Of a stretch of 64,000 nucleotides of DNA, positions 23,119 through 33,965 are shown piece by piece; position 1 is the first letter of the stretch; every line of letters starts with the position of its first letter. The DNA lies in contig JAZGTN010000149.1 in assembly GCA_037783415.1 (NCBI GenBank), forward strand, positions 1,054,001 to 1,118,000. The letters are read 5' to 3'. The stretch is from Leptasterias polaris (Eukaryota > Echinodermata > Asteroidea > Forcipulatida > Asteriidae). The position numbers were made by a program, and so were the translations under genes. Under the pieces are notes generated by a model. That model worked only from the letters and a program-made list of their open reading frames with translations, did no database searches and was not told the origin of the DNA.

Positions 23119-23905
23119 ACAGTTAGATACCGAGAAAGACTAGTAGTCAAATCATCACAACAATGCAAATAAAACATGGTATTTTCTTTCGAGTCACATT
23201 TCTTACAATTCACACCTCACATGATTGAATATCCAATTAAGAGAAGGCGCAAAGTTGTAATGTCGGTGTCTAATATCTTTCCACACGAGACTAACAACAT
23301 GAAATCGTCGATACCATTGTTTCCTATGTTGGAATTGGTTACACAAGGCAAATGAGAAAAGCCCTTTGAATTGATAGAAAGTGCAATGAACGCGAGAGCG
23401 TTCGAGTATAGAGTTATTGGCTTGAAATCAAGTAGAGGGTTGCCATAATGAACGACGTTGGAACGAATTAGGTGGCAGCAGATAAGTTTCCATGTTAACA
23501 TATTTCTGAGTTTGTCACACAAACTCTGCCGCACCTAGTCTTCCCCCACCTTGTCTCTCGTTAGCACAATTTATGTTGGAGGATAGTGGTCTGTATAAAT
23601 CTACAAGGAAATTACAGTTCATTCCTGATTTGTGATGATATTCAATCTTAACATAATTGAATTTGACCTTATGAATGACACAACAATTCCTTTCTGGACT
23701 AAACAAACACAGTTGTTTAGATATCCGATGACATCATGTTTCAAATTTTGCTCAGAAATGGCATCAAATGACCTGTTACATCGTGCTTGCTTCTTCAGGT
23801 TAGAGACTTATTAATCCCCAACCCCCCCCCCCCCCCCCCTTCCCCTCAAAACAAAAGAAATAAAATGGTTGATTTATTCTTTGTAAAATTGTGTTTTCTC
23901 CACAG
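23119..23905. other. Intron 2 sequence with a poly-C tract
   Basis: Holds a C-run at about 23823-23840 and no recognisable coding exon. The short minus-strand open frames at 23217-23706 have no known motif. Confidence 0.5.
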
Positions 23906-24074
23906 GGCTTCTTGACACGCGGTACCGTTATTGCATCACGTTTTCAAAGTCTCAGCAACCTTGTATCGGATAAATACTTGGTGATGAGTCTCCCTCTAGC
24001 GGCAGAAGATAACCCTCCAAGGGTTAAACGACAGTCTGGAAATGATGCTCGCATCCAGTTTTGTCATACCATAG
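23906..24074 (+). CDS. Dispatched-like protein, exon 3 (start of first lumenal domain)
   Basis: A CTCCACAG acceptor precedes GFLTRGTVIASRFQSLSNL, the G-F-x-x-R-G-T block that follows P-D-F-S-D-P in Dispatched. The exon goes on to a KRQS stretch and FCHTI, then a GTTAGT donor in phase 1. KRQS with the basic residues before it could be a processing site, as reported for Dispatched (inference). The next exons of the family should encode cysteine-rich lumenal sequence and the sterol-sensing domain. I could not find them in 24.1-31.2 kb. Confidence 0.85.
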
Positions 24075-25297
24075 GTTAGTTTACAGCTTACACTTGTTAC
24101 GTCAGGGAACCAGTCTGGTGTTTTTTCATCCATTATTTGAGGTTCTGCATCGCCAAAAGCGGCACTAAATGGATCAGGAAATGTTGCTGTGCTTGCCAGA
24201 CTTGTCTAAAGGGAACAAGTTACACAGAAGACTAAGTCCACACACTGTTCATTATTTTGATGTATGGGCGGCCAAAGGGGCCAAAACTAATAAATTGACA
24301 AACTAAAGGGCAAAACAAAAGTCTAAGAAAAGAGCTGTTCAAACAAATACGAAGTCAAACTAAATTAACAAAACTCAGCAGCAATCCAAGAAAATAGTTT
24401 TTAATTAAACAACAAGCAATTACCAATCAAACTTATAAAGGCAACATCAATCCAACATACTTATTGTTTTGTTTACTCTGAATCGAAATCAATTTATTAA
24501 AACGCAATCAATAAAAAAATATAAAAATAAACAATTATCAATCAAAGAACGAATCCTTGAAAAGAACAAACACACACAATAAACAGACCAATAGGGACGA
24601 ATAACTAACACAGTCAACATAAAGTAAAATCAAACTTGAAAACGAAATCAAACTAGCTATTACAAAAGAATGAGAGCGGTTATCAAAAGCTAAAGGCAAA
24701 ATGCAACAACTATCAAACGACTGAGCGAACAAACTTTACGAGAAACTGAGGACTGAGTTAAAAAACCTCAACGTTGGTGGTGTACGTTCAGGTGTGACCA
24801 ATGTATCCATTCTATGCAATGGACGCTCACGTAGTCGAATAATTATACGAAGTTGGGTAGGGTAGTAAGCAAGTGTACACACAGCCATTCAAATTGGCGA
24901 TAATAGTTCTGTTAGTTTATAGAGGGAAGAGTGAAATCATACATGTAGCCGTATGCAAGCAATGATGTAAGAACAAGTGTTCTTTACACATGGAACAATG
25001 CACCCCATAAGGTAATTTCTATAGGAACAATTGGGCCCCCCACAAGGGAAATCTTTAGAAAAGGGAATAATAGAACAACAATAGCAGTACCCCACAAACC
25101 GGATTTGTACGGCTGTGTGTGACCACAAATAAACATTTTGATGGTGTCCGATAATTAGATGCATTATAGATTGTATAAGGACATGCAAATAAAATAGCTG
25201 AACCGGAACGCACTCTCCGTGTCGAGTGAGAAGTGTGTGTGTGTGTGTGTGGGGGAGACACATATAGTCAAGGGTCTGTTTGTGAGTGTGTGAGCGT
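24075..25297. other. Intron after exon 3, no exon found
   Basis: AT-rich, without recognisable Dispatched exons. A block at 25070-25140 (AGAACAACAATAGCAG, CCGGAT, GGTTGTGTG-like) recurs at 61150-61220. A (GT)n tract lies at 25232-25250. Confidence 0.5.
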
Positions 25298-25306
25298 GTC
25301 TATCCT

Positions 25307-26137
25307 TAGACTTGGTTCCAAGTCTGTGCTCGTGGTTTTTAGTCTACCTGATAGCCAATACATAATTGCCTGAAATAGCGCCCTCTTGTGGATTAACCTC
25401 CGTCTTTAACCTACGATCACAGACTTGGGAACATTGTTTTTCGGTTTGTACACACCCTATGGCGAATTAGTCCAAAAGTGGACGGAACACTCTGATTGGT
25501 CAGAATCTCAGAAGCCGTCAATAAAATGCACATTCAAACTTGACCGTTTATACCACGGGATATAGCACAGAAATACATCATTGATGCACATGTAACTAAT
25601 CTGCCTCTGCTCAGTGATTCAACTTGCAGTTTGGAAACAAAAAACCCAAAGTGATTCTAGTTTTTAAATTCAAAATAAATAAAAAACGTTGGGAAAATCA
25701 TTAGAGGATTCCATTCAAATAAAGGGAACACAGTTTTTCGTCTAGTAGGATCAGGTTATTTGTCATGTTTATTTTTCAATATTTTAAGAATAGGTGTACA
25801 TCTAGTATTAGTTTATGTATAAATTAGAAATAGCATACGTACAAAGCACTATAAAAATAAACAACAATGACTCGATCGATTTTACAGAAAATGCTGAGGT
25901 GATTATAACCTATTGGGAATAGACGCAACAAACAGGAGTTTTGTGGCCTCCTGATTGGTCATCTCTCTGGCATAGTGTTGTTATGTAAATGTCAGTTGTG
26001 AATAAATGAATATCCCGTATACACAAGGGTCAAGTCTGAGATTGCGAGTTAGAGCGCGTGATAGCCAATCTGCGGGGGGAATTTTGTGTGGCTGATGCAG
26101 AGAAATAACCGCGATCTCAGACTTGAAATCAAGTCTA
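25307..26137. mobile_element. Non-autonomous TIR element with 9-bp duplication (MULE-like MITE)
   Basis: Terminal inverted repeats of about 30 bp: TAGACTTGGTTCCAAGTC at the left, and TAGACTTGATTTCAAGTC for the right end on the minus strand, then G-x-TCG-x-GG. The flanking duplication GTCTATCCT occurs at 25298-25306 and 26138-26146. A 9-bp duplication with longish TIRs fits Mutator-like elements (family knowledge). The interior (831 bp total) has no transposase. A lone copy of one end lies near 8227-8262. Confidence 0.8.
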
Positions 26138-26162
26138 GTCTATCCTTATCTAAAGTTAGTTT

Positions 26163-26385
26163 GATATTGGGGATTGGACATTCACTTAGGTTTGTACAGC
26201 GAATATCGATGTTGCTTTTTCGATATTGGTGATTGGACATTCATATAGGTTTGTACAGCGAATATCGATGTTGGTTTTTCGTTATTGGAAATTGGACATT
26301 CAAATACGTTTTTACAGCGAATATCGATGTTGCTTTTTCAATAGTGGAGATTGGACATTCACATAGGTTTGTACAGTGAGTGTCT
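26163..26385 (+). repeat. 59-60-bp tandem repeat, about 3.7 copies
   Basis: Units start at 26163, 26222, 26281 and 26340 and share ATTGG, GATTGGACATTCA, GTTTGTACAGCG and AATATCGATGTTG. One inverted unit recurs at 30385-30425, beyond the Penelope-like element. Confidence 0.85.
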
Positions 26386-26749
26386 ACCATGTACATCATA
26401 CTTTAATGCCAGTTTGGATATCAAAACAAAACTCAGTGGATGCTCCAGTGGCATACCGTAGTTTATGCATGGTTCACGGCAAAGGGTCAAGCCTAAAGCC
26501 TGCTACTCCCACAAACATATACTGGAGAGTGCGCCTTCACAGGCAGACCCATCTTCTGGTTCCTGCAAAGTCCAAGTTCTTCCACTCTATGGATCACAAC
26601 AAGATATAAAAGACTTCAGTTTGGGTCATGGAACAAGCTGATCTAGTTCTATCTTCCTGAAACTGCCAGTTATTGCAAAGTTTTGAAGAACTTTTTTTAT
26701 CTTGATTTGAACACAATTATGGCACCATGATATATCTGCAGTGCATTGA
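26386..26749. other. Intronic, unassigned
   Basis: A 77-codon + strand frame (26376-26609) is open but has no recognisable domain. Nothing else is seen. Confidence 0.4.
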
Positions 26750-26996
26750 CATGTTTTTGTAGTTGATTGTCTCCCTGGCAATGCATTCTACACCATGGCT
26801 ATCCAAGCGTGAATCAGACAATATGTTACAATACAGCAGCAATGAATTGATGAGACTCAGACCCGACATGTCACTGCAGCGTCTGAGGTTACCATGTCAT
26901 GTTTACCAACAGATCGTCAGTCTGGGTATTGCAAAAGGTAATCATGTACATATAGGTTGTAGAGGTCGCCAAAGGAGAAGAAGAAATTACAAGGAA
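26750..26996 (+). pseudogene. Possible 5' fragment of a CR1/L2-like LINE ORF
   Basis: The frame YSSNELMRLRPDM, LRLPCHVYQQIVSLGIAKG and CRGRQRRRR resembles the Y-x-x-x-E-L-x-x-L-R ... L-G-I-x-R ... C-R-G-G-x-x-R-R-R segment that precedes the endonuclease in many invertebrate LINE proteins. It ends where the Helentron-like repeat begins. The assignment is from memory of the pattern only. Confidence 0.45.
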
Positions 26997-26997
26997 A

Positions 26998-27357
26998 ACT
27001 AGACATTTAGTGTTTGTCGACAAACACAAAGCTGTTCCGTGTTGTTTTGCTTCGATTAAGTGCTTCAAAGCTTTCAAGTTGGTCTGATTTCAAGGCCCCT
27101 TTTCACTTAAGTGTGCCAACAAACTTAAACCTGGTCTTCATTCTGATACTGAATCGAAAGGAGCTTTTAAACCAGAAAGAAAGGTCAACATGGGGTCATG
27201 GCAACCCTTGTCTAACATTTAATGCTCAATGGGTTTGTAACTGAAAATATAATTAAAATTGGGTGTGTAGTTCTTGAGATTTGGTCTCACATCCGGTTGA
27301 CCGGGAAGTTAAGGTCAACATGGGGCCACAGTTACCCACGGCTAATCTTCAATGCCC
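26998..27357 (-). repeat. Helentron-like repeat, split by the Penelope-like element
   Basis: The 3' end is at 26998-27002 (CTAGT read on the minus strand), preceded by the hairpin GTGTTTGTCGACAAACAC. The body carries the roughly 130-bp unit with GGTCAACATGGGG and TTCTTGAGAT that is also tandem at 57958-58390. Similarity to that array stops at AATGCCCAAG (27348-27357), where the Penelope-like element starts. Confidence 0.65.
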
Positions 27358-27735
27358 AAGAAGGCACACATCGACAAGCAGTTGTTCTCTCTGAAAAAAG
27401 CAGTCAAAGCGAAGGTACCACCATCTTACATCAGTTCCCAGGCAAGACCTCCACACCCACACCGGCTCTTAGCTTACGAAGATTCTTTCAAAGATTCTTG
27501 GAAAAGCCTAGAAGCTAAAGTGTGTGTCTTGTTCACGGAACTAACACTCAACCAGTACAACAAGTTCAAACAAGACATCGAAACCAGACTGGCTGAGGCA
27601 AGAGACTCTTCACAAGATCAAATCAAGGCCCATTTCAAGGACGTAGAGGCAAGAACAACGGCAACACAACTCTTCAATTTCTTCTCGAGACCAAGACAAC
27701 ACCCCAGCAAAGGACTGAAACGAAAACGACCATAG
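27358..27735 (+). CDS. Upstream ORF of the Penelope-like element
   Basis: About 125 codons, charged and basic: KKAVKAKVPPSYIS, LTLNQYNKFKQDIE, then KGLKRKRP at the end. The apparent ATG (27352) belongs to the flanking repeat, so the true start is probably lost. No catalytic motif is visible. It may be the N-terminal part of the element protein separated from the RT by frameshifts, or a separate RNA-binding ORF. Confidence 0.4.
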   Translation, partial: KKAHIDKQLFSLKKAVKAKVPPSYISSQARPPHPHRLLAYEDSFKDSWKSLEAKVCVLFTELTLNQYNKFKQDIETRLAEARDSSQDQIKAHFKDVEARTTATQLFNFFSRPRQHPSKGLKRKRP

Positions 27736-28025
27736 AGTCACTGAGACTGTCCCCAAAACCAACGGTTCTATTCAGAACCACCGCATCTTCTAAAAAGAGA
27801 TTTAAACCACTGTATAATTGTGTCATTACCTAATAATATTTTGCTACACAAAAAGCGAATATTATTGTTAATATTATCAACCCACATTTATTTCACAATA
27901 AACAATGGTTAATTCGTAAATATAATAAAGGGAAGTTTCTCGCACAAAACCAAAGAAAATTAAAACGCCTTTCCCGCCACTGCTCAACCATATCCCAACA
28001 AAGACAACATAGTCTTCTTACTGAT

Positions 28026-29834
28026 TTGGCTAAACAAATCGAACAATTCATAACAAAAATATCCAATGTTGAACTTTCTGCACATCAGAAAATCGCATTA
28101 GGTAAAGGTCTCAATTTTGTTCCTACCCCCATCAAACCTACACGCCGTTCTCTTTTGAGTGATATAAACATTTTCAATCGAAGAATGAGAGCCGCATATC
28201 TAACGCACAATAAGACTTCCCAAACCCAACCCTTCAAACCACCATCAACTTGGCAACCCAAATCAACATTCAATCTCACACTTGATAATTATTTGGAAGC
28301 CACTAAATTTGAACTTGCTCATATTCGTTTGAAACAACAGAAAAACAATATGACAAATAATCAAAAATCAGCTTTATCACAGTTGAAAAACAACAACCAA
28401 ATCATGATCAAACCATGTGACAAAGGCAGAGGAATTTGCATCATGAACCTCACTGACTATCTGGCCGTAGGCTACCGCCATCTTAGTTCTCAACACTACG
28501 AAGAGTTTGAACAAGATATCACACAAGAGACAAGTCAGCTGGTTCATAATGCTCTCACAAAAATGGTAAACCAAAACATCATCAGCCGCAAAACATATGA
28601 GTACGTCGACCCCCTCACACAGAAAGTGGCGTGCCCGACCACGTACTTCCTACCGAAAATACACAAAACTCCACCAACAGGAGAACAATTCATTGGTATA
28701 CCTATTATCAGCGGATGCACAAGCCCCACAGCAAAAAATCTGAATTTGTGGACTTTTTTCTCCTTCCTATAGTTACCTCGCAACCCACATATGCCCGTGA
28801 CACCACAAACATTTTGCGAAAACTAGAAGAAACCCCATTCCCACAAGAAGTACTCATCATCAGTATTGATGTAGTTTCAATGTACACAAATGTCCGCCAA
28901 ACAGAGGCAATCAATTGTGTTTGCAACGCACTCGACCGCACCAACCCCCAATATAATCATCAACAAACCGCACTCCTCTCACATCCGAACTCTTCCAGAA
29001 CTCATAATTGGAAGGAATTGCTTTCAATTTGGAAATAAATATTTCCTACAGAAAGTCGGATGTGCCATGGACTCCACAGCCAGTCCAGAAATCTGTGACA
29101 TAACCCTTCATGATCTTGAAAATCAAATCCTCCAACAAGCTGAACACATTCTTACTTGGCGTTATAGGGATGATATTCTTATAATATATGACGGCAAAAT
29201 TGAAGAATTAACAAAATTAGTAAATACCATGAATCAAATGCATCCCACCCTCAAATTCACTTTTGAGGCCTCAAACTACCCAATCAACTACCTTGACTTA
29301 ACCATATTCAAAAGGTAACAGATTCCGGGAAACAGGTATACTAGACACCAAAGTCTATACCAAACCCACGGAAACCTACCAACACCTACACAAAATCTCG
29401 TTTCATCCTCCACACGTGTTCAACGCATTTATTTACGGGGAAACCCTACGCTTTGCAAGAAACACAAACAACAAAGAGGATTTCAACGATAAAGTTGAGA
29501 TATTCAAAAACAAACTCACAGCAAGAGGATACACCCACAATGAAGTGAACTCGCAGATACAAAAAGTATCACATTGTGAACGGGCAAACATGATTCATAA
29601 GAAACCGGAAGCAAAACATAACTCAAAAACACCTCTCGTCTTCACGACAACTTACAACCCGGCACTATTCCACAAGGATATATCACGGGCAATCAACAAA
29701 GTCTGGCATCAAGTTCAGAGCGATGACACACTCTCGGAAATATTTCCGAACCCACCATTCATTGCTTTCAAAAAAGACAACAAACATACGGGAAATGATC
29801 GTAAGAGCAAAACTGCTACAAGACCCAACTGAGT
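28026..29834 (+). pseudogene. Penelope-type reverse transcriptase, multiple frameshifts
   Basis: Reading across frames gives the family's landmarks in order: LGKGLNFVPTP, KPCDKGRGICIMN, YFLPKIHKTPP, GCTSPTAKNL, EFVDFFLLPIV, LISIDVVSMYTNV, FLQKVGCAMDS, catalytic YRDD in WRYRDDILIIY, YLDLTIFKR, then HPPHVFNAFIYGETLRFAR and RGYTHNEVNSQI of the thumb. Frame changes occur near 28740, 28960, 29038 and 29318. These enzymes copy RNA at chromosome breaks or ends and are the closest RT relatives of telomerase (family knowledge). This copy cannot make a functional protein. Confidence 0.85.
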
Positions 29835-30120
29835 CTGAAAGCAACCTCGACCACCATTCTCCCGCAAATAATTCAATTGAATTACAAGAAACACTTGAGG
29901 ATCTAATTGCCTTATTGTAAACAATCCAACAACGGATTACGCTGGATTACTAAAAAAAACACAGACATACCCACGGCTATGTCTCCCATTCCCATAAACA
30001 ATTGTTGCAACCCACACATCTTTTTAAGATGTGACAAGAGATTTACCCGATTCTCTGAATCGACCCACATACAACTGATGAGGGAGCAACATGACTTCCG
30101 AAAGCTAGCTATTGCTACCT

Positions 30121-31139
30121 AAAGGATCTGCAAAAATATCCTGTATCTCGAAAAAACCCGTTCACTACCGACCCACTTGGTCGAAAAAGGTCACATAATT
30201 TCGGTTAAACTATATCCCACCACTTCCCAGTAAAAATAACACAAGTGTATATAGTACAGCACAGTTACCATATTTGGAATTTTATTATCACAAATACAAA
30301 TTTCAAAGTAAACAAGTCAACAGATACAGCGTCACTGGATGGGATAGCACCAACATTTATTATCCTACCAGATAGGTATGTGGTTGTCAATCTCCACTAT
30401 CGAAAAAGCAACATCGATATTTACTGTCATTGTTATGGGGACGTCGCAAAAAAAAACAATGGGAGAACAAAGAGAAGTCTTAGATTAGTGGGATTCACAA
30501 ACATGTTTGTGTGTGTGGGTGCGTTTGTAACAGCCTTCAACCGTAGACCCCAACTAAAATGAATACCTTCCAATCGTGGACAACATAGAAACCGTGGACG
30601 TCCACGATTTTTTATTTATTTTTTTATATTTTTTTTTCCAGCTTTAAATTACAAGAGGGCGCTCTATTGAGCTCATACTTTTTGGCAATAGTCCACAATT
30701 GAATAGTATTAGTACAAGCTGTAATTACACGTGGGTACACGTTGCCTTCGGATTGGGCGCTTTGAGGCTTTAAAAGGCGTTTGATATAAAATAAACACGG
30801 TTGGAAAGATGTTTTCAAAGTAGAATATAATGATCCACACAAAAATGCCTTAGAAATGTTTGGCTTTTGTTAAATTTCGTGACACAAAACGCTCCGCCAT
30901 TTTGTGGAGTCAAATGTTTGACTCCACTAAATGGCCGACGTGATCCGCTAGTCTTCTTTCAAGTCGTAGTACGTACTCGCAATCACATGCTAAACTATAT
31001 TTTAATCAGAGTGCTGCTGTGGTGTGCTGTGTTTTAGTCCTCTCCTCCTGTCCACAAAAAAACATTGGGTATAAACAACACCGGTCGTTTCTCTCAGTTA
31101 GTCCCATAACAATTTTCTCACCCTGATTGACGAGCTATT
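30121..31139. other. Intron sequence with short inverted repeats
   Basis: Contains an inverted unit of the 59-bp repeat (30385-30425), a CGTGGACGTCCACG palindrome (30593-30606) and a 40-bp inverted repeat (30896-30935: GCCATTTTGTGGAGTCAAA against TTTGACTCCACTAAATGGC). No exon recognised. Confidence 0.5.
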
Positions 31140-31263
31140 AACACAATCTGTACATCATCGGAGAGGTCTTGAAAAATGTAGCAAGCACTACACAAAGTCT
31201 AAACCCTTTTGACCTTGACTTCCTGTTAAAACCGGAAGTTGCAAATTTCAAAATTGATAACAG
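31140..31263 (+). repeat. Minisatellite fragment abutting the last-exon acceptor
   Basis: The words CAATCTGTACATCATCGG, TTTTGACCTTGACTTCCTG and ACCGGAAGTTG match the unit of the 34-39.5 kb arrays. The fragment ends within about 20 bases of the splice acceptor at 31263. Confidence 0.75.
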
Positions 31264-32186
31264 TTTGCGCCATGGTTACAATAACAAGTGCTGTATTCGT
31301 AACGGTAGCTAGCCTTGTTCTTCTCGGATGGGAATTGAATATTATCGAGGCGGCTATCATCACGTTGGCCGTTGGACTATCGGTGGATTTCACCATCCAT
31401 TACGGCGTAGCATTCAAGCTCTCTCCTAGCTCAGACCGCAACCAGCGTACACGCTACTCGTTAACAACGATGACAGCAGCTATCACCATAGCCGCTCTGT
31501 CAACCTTCGTTGCAGGGGCCCTGGTTCTGCCTGCTGGGGTGCTTGTTTATTATCAGTTCGGGGTGTTTTTAATGCTCGTAGTCAGCGTCAGCTGGAGTCA
31601 TGGAACTTTCTTCTTCCAATCCCTTTGCATGACAATTGGTCCGCAAGGAAGTTTTGGCGATGTACCTTGCCTGTCCTTTTGTGAATGCTGCAGGCTAGGC
31701 AACAAGCCCAAAGTGATGAAGGTTAAAACGCCTCGGAGATCTCCCGTCACTCAGACTATCTCTGAGGAGCGAGTCCAAACTATAAGTAGCGGAGTTGTCG
31801 ATGCTACCCCTGTGGACGGGTCTATGTTTCTTGTGCAGAACAACAGAACTCTAGCCAATGGTCAGATGCCCCAATGGCAAAACGGCTTACAAGAGCCTCA
31901 CATCAGCCATCACAATAGGTCTGTACCGCAGAGTCACAGGAGTACATCTAGATCCCTTTGGCAAAGCGATAACCATGTGACTCGGGAACAACATGAAATA
32001 TACGGATATCGTGGTCATAACCAAAGAGCAGTGGCCCGTGGGTCAGAAGTACCTAATGCCTCACCTGAGAGTAACTACCATGGCATACCAAACTTTAATC
32101 GAGTAAATACACGTAACTCTGTCGTAGACTTTAACCGTTTGCCTTCTTCAACTATTCAAAACCAACTTAGACCGAGCGTACAGTAG
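31264..32186 (+). CDS. Dispatched-like protein, last exon (C-terminal membrane helices and tail)
   Basis: After a GATAACAG acceptor (phase 1) the frame reads CAMVTITSAVFVTVASLVLLG, then WELNIIEA, AVGLSVDFTIHYGVAF, TFVAGA and ATFFFQSLC-like SHGTFFFQSLC with MTIGPQGSFGD. These are hallmark blocks of the last membrane helices of Dispatched; the G-x3-D in GLSVD is the RND proton/cation-relay motif of TM10. About 140 hydrophilic residues follow, rich in N, S, H and Q, with the stop at 32184-32186. The entry phase equals the exit phase of exon 3, so a direct exon 3 to last exon splice would stay in frame but would lack the sterol-sensing half. The 3' UTR should follow; I saw no clear AATAAA nearby. 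Confidence 0.9.
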
Positions 32187-33957
32187 TGTGAACACAACTT
32201 TAGCCTTGGACTTCTATGTTTGTATGTGTCTGAGATGGAACTCGGATTCGGGACCAATTTCATAGAGCTGCTTAATAAGCAGAAAATAATTGCTTATTAC
32301 TTTCCTGCAAAGCAAAAGTAAGCAAAAAACCAGTAATTTTGTTTTATTTTGTTTTAGCTACTTTTTTGGTGCTGAAGTAGCTCTGTGAAACTCTGTCGAT
32401 CATTAATTGTTCAAAGCGACGCTCAACATTTTATTTATTTGTTTTGTTTTATAAAGTGTTCAGAGCAAAGCTCGGAACGTCTTTATCTTGTTTTTTTCTT
32501 TTCCTAATTAAGTGTTCGGAGCATAGGGCCGACCGCCTCTCCTTTTGTCTTTTTTTAAGTTTTCGTAACGAGGCTCGTATTCACTTCTTCTTTTTGTTCG
32601 TTTTATTTGTAGGTGTTCAGCTCTAGTTTGTGTTCGTTTGTTTTTGTTTTCTTAAATCTTCTTCTTCTTCCCGTCGATTGTGCGCTAACAAAATCACACT
32701 TACCAAGGTCAAGTAAACTTGAAACTTCACACATAGTTAGATACTCATTAAGAAATGAAACCACTTCAATTAAGTAACGACGACGTAATCTGGTTTCAAA
32801 TTGAAAGGTTTTTACAATTTTAATATTTGAAAATCCACACCAAATCAAGAATACGAGACCGTCGGTTGTTTTTCGGGATTAAAGACTAAGGTAATATAGG
32901 TCTTCATGTTGTGTTATACGCGTGACATAACGCGTGTTATCCGGTCGAAACAGGAAGTGCCTTCTAATTTAAAACCCTTAGTGAGGATTGACCTTCTGTT
33001 TCTTCGTGCATGTTTTTGCTATGCAGAAACAGATGGCAGAAGTTATTTGCAATTGGGTGAGCTCATTCACCTTGAACAAATCCCATTAAAACTCCAGTGG
33101 TCAGGAGAGCTGCCATTAGTTTGTACACACAAATCTTGGCAAATCCTCAAGGAGTAGGATGCCAGCCTTGTTTGATAACAATCATCAATCATCCTTATCC
33201 AGGGCAGCTTGTAGCTGCTGGGAAGCCTCTGTGAGACTTGTTTGACAGGTGGAGGGTAACAATATACTAAAACATGATCAGAGTCAGGGTCTGTGTGTAT
33301 TTTAGGTCATGGTTTGTTAGCTGAAAGGCGGGGCTTCACTGTAATCTTGCTGGTCACCAACCCATTCATAAAAACAGATTGAGGGGATATATACCACTTT
33401 TTTAAAGGCAATAAACAACTCTAGCCCCTCTGAGTGGTATATGGCTTAATAATAATGTAAAACGAGCTTCATAACCCGGGTGTAATACGATTTCCCAGAC
33501 TGCATGAACATTTAGTAGGGCAGCCGCCGTGTGATAAGTATGACGTCACATGTGGCTAAGTGTCACTTTAAAAGAAAAGTTGTTTTCAACTATGTTGTAG
33601 TCCATCAAGGGTCTCGTTTACAGAAATAGGACCGGTGACATCATAGCATCTAAAAGCGCCCTCTAGCGGCAGGTTAAAAACAGCTCAAAATACACTTTTA
33701 CTAGATGATTGTGGCGAAGCTTATGAAAATCATTTCAAAATTGGTTTACGTAATGACCTTATCTACCAAACAACACTTTTGACTTAGTTGAATGAAACTT
33801 GGTGAATTGTTAGACAATGATATTGAGTACCTAAAATAAGAGTGGCATCATGATGTCGTCATTAAAATAATTGTTACTAATTTTTGAAACTTTGACAAAT
33901 TATTACATAGCAAGTTACAATCAATTACTACTTTTACCATATTTTGTTGTTATGTAG
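32187..33957. other. 3' UTR / downstream of the Dispatched-like gene
   Basis: Near 32250-32395 a hAT-MITE-like block (GACCAATTTCATAGAGCTGCTTA ends with AGTAGCTCTGTGAAA) and at 32454-32560 remnants of the GTGTTCGGAG hairpin. The 83-codon frame at 32906-33157 has no recognisable domain. Otherwise nothing seen. Confidence 0.45.
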
Positions 33958-33965
33958 GCCTAGTG

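Larger units (their letters stand above)
27358..30120 (+). mobile_element. Penelope-like element, decayed
   Basis: An upstream basic ORF (to 27735) and a Penelope-type reverse transcriptase spread over at least four frames (28026-29834) lie in order on the + strand. I could not find a convincing GIY-YIG endonuclease at the 3' end; the sequence after 29835 has only short frames. It sits in the intron before the last Dispatched-like exon, in sense orientation. Confidence 0.8.

Noticed and set aside
24074..31264. Direct exon 3 to last-exon splice as the normal Dispatched product
   Set aside because: Phases allow it, but the protein would lack the sterol-sensing and lumenal parts that define the family; kept as a question instead of a call.
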